NCBI RefSeq assembly: GCF_007995155.1
Contig: NZ_CP042593.1
Coordinates: forward strand, 1,530,001-1,594,000
DNA length: 64,000 nucleotides
Reading direction: 5' to 3'
Source of the DNA: Cytobacillus dafuensis
GTDB lineage: Bacteria; Bacillota; Bacilli; Bacillales; Cytobacillaceae
Part shown: positions 17,542 to 25,480 of the stretch, in pieces
Numbering within the stretch: the first letter of the stretch is position 1
How the letters are laid out: each line of letters starts with the position of its first letter
Translations under genes and position numbers: made by a program
The notes under the pieces: model-generated
Told to the model about the DNA's origin: nothing
The model's database searches: none
The model's input: only the letters and a program-made list of their open reading frames with translations

Positions 17542-18450
17542 TTAAGATTGCTTTCTTTCGGGATGTTCTAAATTTAAGCTATTGAGTTTTTTAAAGATTA
17601 TCTCATAATTACTAATATCTCCGCTTTTTTCAAATACCCATAGAGCTCGTTTGTAAAGATCTAGAATTTCAAATGAATATGTTTGTTCAATTGCATAAAG
17701 AATTTCTGCTTTTTGATATAATAAATAGCCTAAAAGATAATAGGTTTCTACCTCCATACACATTTTTATTCCTTTTTTACAAAGGTTAAGTGCATGACTA
17801 TGCTTATTTAAAATAAATGAGGCTCTTGATGAATTATAGAATAGTTTAATAAATATGGCTTGATCCTTTATGTAAGGTATCTTTTCCGCATAAATTAATA
17901 TTTTTCCATAAAGGTTTTCTGCTAACTCCCATTTTTCAAGCTCACCAAAAAAAATAGCTTTACTAATTAATATATCCAACTCTCGTAATGAATAATTTTT
18001 TTCACACGTTTCTGAGAGCAGTAATGCCTCATTGATCAGTTTCAGTGCTTTTTCCTTGTTATTTTCGATGTAATTGACACATATGGATTCTCTCCACAAA
18101 AGGAATTGTTTAAGATGAGGACGTTTTTCGAAACTGGGATTATTCTTTTCTTTTTTAACTAATTGGTAGGCTTCTTCATATTGCTTTGCGCGGATCAATG
18201 CTGTCATTTGAGCACAAGCGTCATTAATATAGCTCATTCTTGGCAGCTCAGCATCAGAAAAGAAATATTCAATGGATACCCCTAGTCGTTGGCTTAATTG
18301 ATAGAGTAATTGAGCAGAGAGATGAATCTCTTCATTTTTTTCTATTTTACTAATCAAGCCTTGGGTACAAATGCCATTTGCGAGTTCCTCCTGAGTCATA
18401 TGCCAATACTTTCGCAAGTCTCGTATTTTCTTTCCAATCTCATAATCCAT
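17542..18450 (-). CDS. HTH-TPR regulator, RRNPP-like
   Basis: The 302-aa protein has an N-terminal Xre-type helix-turn-helix (residues 8-60, MTQEELANG...GLISKIEKNE) and a C-terminal all-alpha region of TPR-like repeats to about residue 295. This layout is that of the RRNPP group (PlcR, NprR and relatives), whose activity is switched by short imported peptides. The usual partner, a short propeptide gene directly behind the regulator, is absent: the next gene is a convergent Nudix gene. Target and ligand are unknown. The start has GGAGG upstream on the minus strand. Confidence 0.8.
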   Translation of the reverse strand: MDYEIGKKIRDLRKYWHMTQEELANGICTQGLISKIEKNEEIHLSAQLLYQLSQRLGVSIEYFFSDAELPRMSYINDACAQMTALIRAKQYEEAYQLVKKEKNNPSFEKRPHLKQFLLWRESICVNYIENNKEKALKLINEALLLSETCEKNYSLRELDILISKAIFFGELEKWELAENLYGKILIYAEKIPYIKDQAIFIKLFYNSSRASFILNKHSHALNLCKKGIKMCMEVETYYLLGYLLYQKAEILYAIEQTYSFEILDLYKRALWVFEKSGDISNYEIIFKKLNSLNLEHPERKQS

Positions 18451-18689
18451 AATATTTCCTCCAAATTATGAAAAATATAAAATAGATAAACAAAGAATTA
18501 AGCCCAATAGATCCATTAATGAAACTAATAATCATACTTATTTCAATTCTGATATCATCTAAGGAAGGGATGGAAGGAAATGGGAAAACTATGTCGTTAT
18601 ATTATTTAGTTTTGGTTTAATGGGATATACATACAAAGGGAGATGTTAGAAACTCATGAGGTAGGACCTGTCCATAGAATGTCAGAAGC

Positions 18690-18770
18690 ATGACAAAGAA
18701 TATTCTGATTAAATTATCTCATGACAATGATTGTGAAGTAAATGGACTATATTTTGAACTTTTACAATAG
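18690..18770 (+). CDS. Possible 26-aa peptide gene
   Basis: An ATG at 18690 opens 26 codons ending directly at a terminator hairpin. The peptide starts MTKNILIKLSHDNDCEVNG; it is acidic and polar with one Cys and no signal sequence. There is no good ribosome binding site, so translation is uncertain. The terminator argues that something is transcribed here. No family recognised. Confidence 0.3.
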   Translation: MTKNILIKLSHDNDCEVNGLYFELLQ

Positions 18771-18802
18771 CCGATTCTCTTAGTATATTAGGAGTCGGCT
18801 TT
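18767..18802 (+). terminator. Terminator upstream of the P5C reductase gene
   Basis: AGCCGATTCT pairs with GGAGTCGGCT (two G-T pairs) around a 12-base loop, followed by a T-rich tail. It lies before, not after, an obvious gene, which supports a short transcript from 18.5-18.7 kb. Confidence 0.6.
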
Positions 18803-18859
18803 CTATTGTTTCTGCAGCAGCTAAAGTATAATAAAATAAAAAAACAGGATGTGTGGATA

Positions 18860-19663
18860 TTGAGTAAAAGGATTGGTTTTATTGGAGCAGGAAAAATGGC
18901 GCAGGCCATTATTGGCGGCATTCTTAAATCAAATAATGTTGCTCCTGAGCAGTTGATGGCAAGCGCTGTTTCAAAAGAAACTGTAGATCATGTGAAAAAG
19001 AGGTTTGCTATTCAAGTAACAACAGAAAATAAACAAGTGGCAGAGCAAGCTGATATTCTATTTTTAGCTATTAAGCCAGATCTCCACTTTCACATAATTG
19101 AAGAAATAAAGGATTGGGTTAAACCTAATGCGATCATTATCACAATCGCTGCGGGAATTAGTTTGCAATTTCTTGAAGAGTCATTTGCTCGAAAAATAAA
19201 GGCCGTACGATCTATGCCTAATACTCCATCACTAATTGGTGAGGGGATGAGCGCGATTAGTGCAAATGATGCCGTAACAGAGGATGAGCTGGGTAAAATT
19301 GTACAGATTTTTTCGTGCTTTGGGAAGGTGGAAGTATTGAATGAAAAATTAATGGATGCAATTCCTGCAATTAGTGGCTCATCTCCTGCTTACGTTTATA
19401 TGTTTATCGAGGCTTTAGCTGATGGGGGAGTTAAGAATGGACTTACAAGAAAACAGGCCTATACATTGGCTGCTCAAGCTGTTTTAGGGGCAGCGAAGAT
19501 GGTTCTAGATACAGGAAAACATCCAGGAGAATTAAAGGACGAAGTATGTACACCTGGAGGGGCAACCATTGAAGCAGTAGCTGAGCTTGAGAAAACAGGG
19601 TTTCGCGCAGCTGTACTATCAGCAATGGAAAGTTGTTATCAGAAGACAAAATCACTTTCTTAA
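18860..19663 (+). CDS. Pyrroline-5-carboxylate reductase
   Basis: This enzyme reduces pyrroline-5-carboxylate to proline with NAD(P)H. The 267-aa protein starts with the dinucleotide-binding motif IGFIGAGKMAQA and carries the C-terminal family signature around DEVCTPGGATIEAV. TTG 18860 is preceded by AGGATG at about 9 bases and gives the usual family length; GTG 18851 is in frame upstream. Bacilli have several paralogues (ProG, ProH, ProI, ComER), and I cannot say which this is. The family 1 hairpin right behind it can serve as terminator. Confidence 0.88.
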   Translation: MSKRIGFIGAGKMAQAIIGGILKSNNVAPEQLMASAVSKETVDHVKKRFAIQVTTENKQVAEQADILFLAIKPDLHFHIIEEIKDWVKPNAIIITIAAGISLQFLEESFARKIKAVRSMPNTPSLIGEGMSAISANDAVTEDELGKIVQIFSCFGKVEVLNEKLMDAIPAISGSSPAYVYMFIEALADGGVKNGLTRKQAYTLAAQAVLGAAKMVLDTGKHPGELKDEVCTPGGATIEAVAELEKTGFRAAVLSAMESCYQKTKSLS

Positions 19664-19682
19664 AAGATCAGAATTAACTTTA

Positions 19683-19724
19683 AAATTAGAAAAACTTGGC
19701 ATTCGCCAAGTTTTTCTAATTTTA
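19683..19724 (+). repeat. Family 1 repeat, minimal hairpin copy acting as terminator
   Basis: AATTAGAAAAACTTGGC/GCCAAGTTTTTCTAATT makes a near-perfect hairpin with a 4-5 base loop. It equals the terminal hairpin of family 1 without the body, and stands 20 bp after the reductase stop. Confidence 0.75.
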
Positions 19725-19787
19725 GGGATTGGATCGCCATCGATTGAAAGCTTTACGCTATCTGAAAATGAGACGGTGCAGCTCATT

Positions 19788-19976
19788 TTAGTTCTTAAGT
19801 AAAGTTTGATTAAGACCTGAGTATAGGTCTTTCATTTGGACAGTAACAATTTTAGCGCCAATCTGGACATGTACCATATTGTCAAAAACAGCTGTTACAA
19901 GGCCATTTAAGGATACATTTGAACCAATGTTTAAATCTCTTTTTTCATTTTTGTCCTTTTTGCTATCTGCCATCAT
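19788..19976 (-). CDS. Small conserved-type protein, function unknown
   Basis: The 62-aa protein begins with a charged stretch (MMADSKKDKNEKRDLN) followed by a beta-rich segment with GSNVSLNGLVTAVFDN. The second half resembles small KOW/SH3-like barrels of the YkvS (DUF2187) kind, but the match is loose. AGGATGGTG precedes the ATG, so the gene looks real. Neighbours give no hint to its role. Confidence 0.6.
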   Translation of the reverse strand: MMADSKKDKNEKRDLNIGSNVSLNGLVTAVFDNMVHVQIGAKIVTVQMKDLYSGLNQTLLKN

Positions 19977-20111
19977 TACACCATCCTATTCATGTAAAAT
20001 TTTTTATTATTATAAAAAGAATATACCTTTTAATTGTAAAATAAACCCCGAAAATAAAAAAGTATTAAGTATGATAATAAATCGACAATATTCTGCATTA
20101 ATCTGTCCGCA

Positions 20112-20272
20112 GGATTAGTTAAGAAAATGAAGGATTATCGAAAGAGGAAGTACATATTGAAGCATTAGGAACTTATTTTCTAGCCTAAGTCTTATGATCG
20201 GTATTGCAGCAATTGTCGCAATTACCCGGATGGTAGTAGGATTAGATGGAAAAGGGGTTATTTTTTTATAGA
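20112..20272 (+). pseudogene. Possible remnant of a membrane protein gene
   Basis: Two overlapping frames read like one broken gene: first ENEGLSKEEVHIEALGTYF, then, after a shift, a hydrophobic end LMIGIAAIVAITRMVVGLDG followed by a stop at 20272. Neither piece has a start signal. The parent family is not recognised. The evidence is only the protein-like look of the translations. Confidence 0.25.
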
Positions 20273-20332
20273 ACAAATTTAAAAGATCAGCATAAAACAT
20301 ATAAACAAAGTGAAAGGAGGAAATTCCTTATA

Positions 20333-20369
20333 ATTCCTACTTGACTAATAGGAATACAAGATATATATT
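20333..20369 (+). promoter_or_regulatory. Promoter with overlapping operator before tcyP
   Basis: TTGACT (20341-20346) and TATATT (20364-20369) are 17 bp apart, a good SigA promoter. A perfect inverted repeat ATTCCTA-N9-TAGGAAT (20333-20339 and 20349-20355) covers the -35 box, as expected for a repressor site. CymR controls tcyP in B. subtilis, so CymR is the natural candidate, but I have not matched this site to its consensus. Confidence 0.6.
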
Positions 20370-20410
20370 TTTAACAATGAAATATTTTATGTTTAGGGAG
20401 GGATTTATTT

Positions 20411-21799
20411 ATGACAACGTGGCTGGTTATACTAAATGTTGCTATTTTGTTAGTATTTATTATCGGTCTTATTTATATGCAAAAAAAACATATTTCATTT
20501 TCAAAGCGTGTATTTACCGCGTTAGGGCTTGGAATTGTTTTTGGCTTTGCTTTGCAGTTCATTTATGGACCAACAGATGAAGTCGTTGTAAAATCATCGG
20601 ATTGGATTAATTTAGTTGGTGGAGGCTATGTTAAGTTCTTACAAATGATCGTCATGCCTCTAGTATTTATATCTATTTTATCTGCATTTACAAAATTAAA
20701 ATTAAGCAATAATATTGGAAAAATTAGTACACTTATTATTGGATTGCTTATAGGTACAACTGCTATTGCAGCAGCAGTAGGAATAGCATCGGCCGTTGGG
20801 TTTAATTTAGAATCCATTCAAATTACACAAGGTGATGCTGAACTGGCTCGAGGAGATATGCTTGAGCAAAAAAATCTAGAGGTGGAGGGAAAAACCTTAC
20901 CACAGCAAATGCTTGAATTGCTGCCATCCAATCCTTTTCTAGATTTAACAGGTGCAAGACCTACATCAACCATTTCAGTTGTCATCTTTTCGGCATTTTT
21001 AGGAATGGCTTACCTTGGGGTTAGAAGGAAATCGCCGGAACAAGCTGATCTATTTGCAAAAATTGTAGATGCCTTCTACACCATTATCATGAGAGTTGTT
21101 ACAATCATTTTACGTTTGACGCCATACGGTGTTCTGGCTATTATGACCAGGACAGTTGCTACGAGTGATATTGACGCAATTTTGAAGCTCGGAAAATTTG
21201 TTCTTGCCTCATATGCTGCATTAATTGTTATGTTCTTAATTCATTTACTATTATTAACCATAGCAGGACTAAATCCGGTGACATATGTGAAAAAAGTATT
21301 TCCAGTACTGACATTTGCCTTTACATCTCGTACTAGTGCAGGTGCTCTTCCATTGAATATCAAGACACAGAAATCACTTGGTGTACCAGAAGGAATTGCA
21401 AACTTTGCAGGCTCATTTGGTCTTTCCATCGGGCAAAATGGTTGTGCAGGTATCTATCCTGCAATGCTTGCAGTTATGATTGCACCGACCGTTGGAATTG
21501 ATCCATTATCTCCGTCATTTATTGCAACTGTCATTGCCGTTGTAGCGATTAGTTCCTTCGGTGTTGCGGGTGTAGGCGGTGGTGCGACATTTGCTGCCAT
21601 ATTAGTATTATCCGCTTTGAACTTGCCAGTCGCATTAGCAGGCTTGCTAATCTCCATTGAGCCTCTAATAGATATGGGACGTACTGCACTTAACGTAAGT
21701 GGTTCAATGACTTCAGGTATATTAACAAGCAGAATAACTGGTGAAATCGATTCAAATATCTATAATGATATGAAGGAAAAAATTGAAGCGGAAGCATAA
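20411..21799 (+). CDS. tcyP: L-cystine:H+/Na+ symporter TcyP
   Basis: The 462-aa protein is a DAACS-family symporter with about eight helices and the re-entrant loop segments TSAGALPLN and GQNGCAGIYPAMLAVM. Sequence, length and an operator over the promoter point to the cystine transporter TcyP rather than a dicarboxylate carrier. AGGGAGGG precedes the ATG. It takes up cystine as a sulfur source. It ends at a bidirectional terminator shared with the purine permease. Confidence 0.88.
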   Translation: MTTWLVILNVAILLVFIIGLIYMQKKHISFSKRVFTALGLGIVFGFALQFIYGPTDEVVVKSSDWINLVGGGYVKFLQMIVMPLVFISILSAFTKLKLSNNIGKISTLIIGLLIGTTAIAAAVGIASAVGFNLESIQITQGDAELARGDMLEQKNLEVEGKTLPQQMLELLPSNPFLDLTGARPTSTISVVIFSAFLGMAYLGVRRKSPEQADLFAKIVDAFYTIIMRVVTIILRLTPYGVLAIMTRTVATSDIDAILKLGKFVLASYAALIVMFLIHLLLLTIAGLNPVTYVKKVFPVLTFAFTSRTSAGALPLNIKTQKSLGVPEGIANFAGSFGLSIGQNGCAGIYPAMLAVMIAPTVGIDPLSPSFIATVIAVVAISSFGVAGVGGGATFAAILVLSALNLPVALAGLLISIEPLIDMGRTALNVSGSMTSGILTSRITGEIDSNIYNDMKEKIEAEA

Positions 21800-21805
21800 T
21801 AAAAA

Positions 21806-21851
21806 GACAAAAACCGACGAGTGCCAGGCACCTGTCGGTTTTTGTTTTTTG
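21806..21851. terminator. Bidirectional terminator between tcyP and purine permease
   Basis: ACAAAAACCGAC/GTCGGTTTTTGT around a loop that contains GTGCCAGGCAC, the same 11-mer as in the terminator at 30566. Confidence 0.9.
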
Positions 21852-21859
21852 TAAAAGAA

Positions 21860-23161
21860 TTAATGAGGCAAAAAGGCTAATTGATAAAAGAATAAAACAG
21901 CAAATAAATAAACTAAAGGATGGACTTCCCGCCATTTTCCCTTTACGACTTTCAAAAGTGGGTATGAGATGAAACCAAGTGCAATTCCTGTTGCAATACT
22001 TGATGTTAACGGCATACTTAAAATAATTAGGAATGCTGGGAATGCTTCATCGATCTCTCCCCATTTAATATTGGAAATACTCCCCATCATCAAGCTTCCT
22101 ACTATGATAAGTGCAGGTGCAGTAATAGCAGAAATTCCAGAAACCGCACTAACCAATGGTCCGAAGAATGCAGATACAATAAATAGTCCAGCAACAGTTA
22201 ATGATGTTAATCCTGTTCTGCCACCTGCTGCGACACCAGCAGATGATTCAATGAAAGCAGATGTAGGACTTGTTCCAAACATTGCACCGACAGTAGTAGC
22301 AATTGAATCAGAAAGCAATGCTTCTTTTGCTCTAGGCATTGTATTGCCTTTCATTAATCCTGCCTGCTGAGCTACCCCAATCATGGTTCCGGTCGTATCA
22401 AAAATTGTCACAAGCAAGAATGAAAAGACAACGGCATATAAACTATGGTGAATGACATCTCCAATTGCATCAATTGGATTAAGTACGATTAATCCATCTG
22501 GAAGAGATGGTAAAGACATAAAGCCTTGATCAAAAGAAAGCTGTCCTGTAAAGAACGCTATTAATCCTGTAATGATCATTCCAAAAAATAAGGCACCATT
22601 AATATTCAATGTCATTAGAATTAACGTAACTGCAAGGCCTACTAGTGCGAGAATGGCTGAAGGTGAATGGAGATCACCTAATGCAACAAGATTAGTAGGG
22701 TGACTTGTAATAATGCCTGACAGGCGAAGTCCGATAAAAGCTATAAATAAGCCAATACCTGCTGTGATCCCATGTTTTAAATTTTCAGGGATTGCTTCAA
22801 TCAATTTTTTTCGAAATGGTGTTAAGGATAAAATAATAAAAATTAATCCTGCGATAAAAACGGCGGCAAAAGCAGTTTGATAGCTAATATTGCCATGAGT
22901 TCCTACTACGGAGTAGGCGAAATATGCATTTAAGCCCATACCAGGCGCGATGGCAATCGGATAATTAGCGAAGAGTGCCATCCAGAGTGTTCCAATAACC
23001 GAAGCGATAATCGTCGCTGTAAAGACCTGCTCAAACGGTACACCCGCATCAGATAAAATAACAGGGTTTACAACAACAATATAAACCATAGTTAAAAAGG
23101 TTGTAATCCCAGCAAGAACCTCAGTCTTAGCATTTGTATTGTTTTCCTTCAATTTAAACAT
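21860..23161 (-). CDS. NCS2 purine permease (PbuG/PbuO type)
   Basis: The 433-aa membrane protein belongs to the AzgA-like NCS2 permeases that import hypoxanthine, guanine or adenine. It has about 12 helices, the motif GMGLNAYFAYSV in an early helix, and the later FDTTGTMIGVAQQAGL and SSAGVAAGGRTGLTS. It is a paralogue of the gene at 42705. No purine riboswitch is visible upstream; instead a pair of PurR-box-like sequences lies within 60 bp of the start. In B. subtilis PbuO is controlled that way and PbuG by riboswitch, so this may be the PbuO counterpart. Confidence 0.88.
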   Translation of the reverse strand: MFKLKENNTNAKTEVLAGITTFLTMVYIVVVNPVILSDAGVPFEQVFTATIIASVIGTLWMALFANYPIAIAPGMGLNAYFAYSVVGTHGNISYQTAFAAVFIAGLIFIILSLTPFRKKLIEAIPENLKHGITAGIGLFIAFIGLRLSGIITSHPTNLVALGDLHSPSAILALVGLAVTLILMTLNINGALFFGMIITGLIAFFTGQLSFDQGFMSLPSLPDGLIVLNPIDAIGDVIHHSLYAVVFSFLLVTIFDTTGTMIGVAQQAGLMKGNTMPRAKEALLSDSIATTVGAMFGTSPTSAFIESSAGVAAGGRTGLTSLTVAGLFIVSAFFGPLVSAVSGISAITAPALIIVGSLMMGSISNIKWGEIDEAFPAFLIILSMPLTSSIATGIALGFISYPLLKVVKGKWREVHPLVYLFAVLFFYQLAFLPH

Positions 23162-23174
23162 TTATAAGTCCTCC

Positions 23175-23218
23175 GAATACGAACATTAAATTTCACATCC
23201 TATATAATATTCGTTTAT
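23175..23218 (-). promoter_or_regulatory. Candidate PurR box pair before the purine permease
   Basis: Two inverted copies, GAATACGAACATT (plus strand, 23175-23187) and ATAAACGAATATT (minus strand, 23218-23206), each fit 11 of 13 positions of the PurR box AWWWCCGAACWWT. They are 18 bp apart, close to the 16-17 bp found in known operators. Consensus recalled from memory. Confidence 0.4.
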
Positions 23219-23315
23219 AGGATAAAAAACAAGAGTTTATTCCTTATTATCTATTATACATGAGGAAATCATACTCCTAAGAGCGAAAGAAGATACCAAA
23301 AGGATAAAAAGCAAA

Positions 23316-23352
23316 GAAAAAGCTAAGAGCAGCATTAGTTACAGCTCTTAGC
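23316..23352 (-). terminator. Terminator after the PyrD-like membrane gene
   Basis: GCTAAGAGC/GCTCTTAGC with a 13-base loop; on the minus strand the hairpin is followed by TTTTTC. Confidence 0.8.
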
Positions 23353-23372
23353 CCATCAATTTATATTTTTGC

Positions 23373-25214
23373 TTAATCCTTTGAATGATTGTACAGAAAT
23401 GGTTTCGATAATATTAATCCAATAATATATATTATTAAGGCAAAATAAGCCGGGAGAAGATGTATGAATGTTGTGTAGCCAATAATAAAGTGTGTGAAAA
23501 TACCAGCTGAGAAGGCAGGAATGCCTCCAATTAGGAAAGTCTTCCATACCCAATTTGCGCCTTGCTGAAATCCCCATAAGGCGGTCATAAGGACAAGTAA
23601 ACCTACGCTGAGCAATGCGCTGCCAAAACCAGCTCGATCATGTGCAATAACAGGAATAAGATTGCTATTTATATTATTAATTACCTTAGGAGGAATACAT
23701 ATATATCCGATATCTGTTGATACAAAAATACTCGTCGTACCAATGGTTGAAATAACAATTCCTCCTATGACAAATGAAAATCCAAGGATAACAAAGCAAA
23801 GCTGCCCCCAAATGACCTTTTTCCATGCGAACGTATTCCTTCGATTTTTTGAAAGAGGGGAGTGAATGGCCGTTTTTGTTTGGAATACTCCCCATAGAAA
23901 AAAGGGAAGAAGGACAATCCAAAATATCCCATGCAGCCAATCAAAGTAACCATATCCAATAAAAAGTAGAATTCCTAAAAATCCAGTAATAGCAGCGATA
24001 TTAATTGCTTTTCTTGCCCAATGCATACCGAATCTGACCCCATTTTTTGCTAGCTGCATATAAATAATAGCTCCAGAAATCATGGTGCCAGCAAGGGTCA
24101 TTCTGTCATGTGACATAAATTTTAGCAAATTCGGATTTAAAGCAAATAATTCTTCCTTTTTTATTAATAAAAATGCTTCATCATACGGAAGAATGATTCT
24201 TGTCATGCTGAAAGCTAATGCCAGCAAACCTCCGCATAAAATAATGAATCCAAATAGCCAATACCATTTCCAGCCTTGCAGTTCAATCAAGTCATCTTCT
24301 TTTGACAAAGAATCTAACAACGCCTCGTTAATTCTTTTCGGGAGACCAGGTCCTGACGAAACATAGCCATCGGTTAGCATGACAAGGTCTGCACCGTTTT
24401 CAAATAATTTTAAAGCATCTTCTGGTTCATAAACCCCACCCGAAACAATCTTGGGTACTTTCCCAAGTCCAAATTCATTAAGCTGAATTAAGGAATCAAC
24501 TAATTCAGCTGTAGAATGACTATTTGCTTCATCAATCAATATTCCTTTTATTGCTTCGGTATAAAAAAATGGTCGGTATTCACGTAGCATCTCTTGCATA
24601 ATATGATGAGAAATGGCAAGTACTATCGGTTTTTCACAATCTGTTGCTAATTGCTCAATCAAATCAATGTTATCCTTAAACTGACCCCATTCAACAATAA
24701 ATACATCAGCAAAGGGCTGAAGATGCTTGGTAAGCTTTAAGATATCTTCAGGATCATTTTGCTCTATATTTAAACGGATAAAAATAGGAGTACGAGCCTT
24801 ATGCTTTTTAAGCATGATAAGTGTTTTTTCAATTCCAATTGACTCGAGCGGATTTGGGAAGTCAATTGCTTGAGTTCTTTTATTAAATGTCGCTTTTTCT
24901 GAAGAGGCATTCTTAAATAAGGATACCGGGCCCACTTCAATAAACCCAAATCCAAGATAAGAAAAAGCTGTTGTTCCAGATAAATTAGGATCTATTTTTC
25001 CACTTAAACCAACTGGACTCGAAAAGGAACTGCTAAATAAGCTTTTTTTTAATTTTGTAGAGGGCTCCATATGGCCTAAAAATTCAATCAATTGTTTTCC
25101 GCCCGGTATGATTACAATGGAATTCATTCCCCGGTGAATGAATTCTCTGCCAAAGGCACCTGGAAGAATTGAAAGCCAAGGCTTAAATAAGGGGTGGTAG
25201 GACCAATCAGGCAA
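23373..25214 (-). CDS. PyrD-like flavoprotein fused to a membrane domain
   Basis: About 613 aa. Residues 1-320 resemble class 2 dihydroorotate dehydrogenase (SPVGLSGKIDPN, YLGFGFIEVGPVS, VSGGVYEPEDALKLFENGADLVML). Residues 330-610 hold about eight hydrophobic helices with the segment MSHDRMTLAGTMISG. TTG 25214 is chosen because GGGAGG stands 8 bases upstream and the protein then begins PDWSYHPLF; TTG 25232 is the longer option. In the flavin loop, the Lys found in true PyrD (LDKDGE type) is replaced (IDPN), so pyrimidine synthesis is doubtful. Single gene with its own terminator. Function unknown. Confidence 0.75.
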   Translation of the reverse strand: MPDWSYHPLFKPWLSILPGAFGREFIHRGMNSIVIIPGGKQLIEFLGHMEPSTKLKKSLFSSSFSSPVGLSGKIDPNLSGTTAFSYLGFGFIEVGPVSLFKNASSEKATFNKRTQAIDFPNPLESIGIEKTLIMLKKHKARTPIFIRLNIEQNDPEDILKLTKHLQPFADVFIVEWGQFKDNIDLIEQLATDCEKPIVLAISHHIMQEMLREYRPFFYTEAIKGILIDEANSHSTAELVDSLIQLNEFGLGKVPKIVSGGVYEPEDALKLFENGADLVMLTDGYVSSGPGLPKRINEALLDSLSKEDDLIELQGWKWYWLFGFIILCGGLLALAFSMTRIILPYDEAFLLIKKEELFALNPNLLKFMSHDRMTLAGTMISGAIIYMQLAKNGVRFGMHWARKAINIAAITGFLGILLFIGYGYFDWLHGIFWIVLLPFFLWGVFQTKTAIHSPLSKNRRNTFAWKKVIWGQLCFVILGFSFVIGGIVISTIGTTSIFVSTDIGYICIPPKVINNINSNLIPVIAHDRAGFGSALLSVGLLVLMTALWGFQQGANWVWKTFLIGGIPAFSAGIFTHFIIGYTTFIHLLPAYFALIIYIIGLILSKPFLYNHSKD

Positions 25215-25261
25215 AATGATAACCTCCCACAATGATTATTTACCTCTATTTTATTAGTAAA

Positions 25262-25388
25262 ATTGTGCCTTCGCCAAGTCCTTTTTGGGGAATGACTTAG
25301 TTTTACTTATGCGATATTATAAGCAAAATAATATCATACCTATTTATTCACTTTAGGCGATAACAAACTTAAACTTTCCGATTAGTCA
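25262..25388 (-). repeat. Family 1 repeat, full-length but with damaged hairpin
   Basis: Read on the minus strand it starts GGAAAGTTTAAGTTT and continues to AACTAAGTCATTCCCC, AAAAAGGACTTGGCG, in register with the copy at 55569. The right hairpin arm has changed to AAGGCACAATTTTACTAAT, so the hairpin is weaker. Confidence 0.75.
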
Positions 25389-25421
25389 AGAAAGAGAAAT
25401 GAATAGAAGAGGAAAAAATCT

Positions 25422-25472
25422 AAAAAAGGGTTTTAAGAAGGTGACAGCAGTCCACCTTCTTAAAACCCTTTA
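25422..25472 (-). terminator. Terminator after pit
   Basis: Long hairpin, AAAGGGTTTTAAGAAGGTG with its complement, with a 10-base loop and T tail on the minus strand. Confidence 0.9.
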
Positions 25473-25480
25473 AAATTTTA

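Larger units (their letters stand above)
18451..18859. other. Region between the regulator and the P5C reductase gene
   Basis: This 409-bp stretch is mostly AT-rich. It contains a 26-codon reading frame with its own terminator (18690-18770, listed separately) and two very short frames near 18570-18620 that I do not accept. The regulator's promoter should lie near 18480-18520 on the minus strand, but no clear hexamers stand out. Confidence 0.45.

Noticed and set aside
18570..18620. Micro-frames of 9 and 16 codons near a GGAAGG sequence, as a pheromone gene
   Set aside because: Too short, no signal peptide, and competing frames; nothing beyond chance.
19587..19802. 71-codon frame overlapping the end of the P5C reductase gene
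   Set aside because: It starts inside the reductase gene and passes through its terminator hairpin; the end looks protein-like but is too short to judge.
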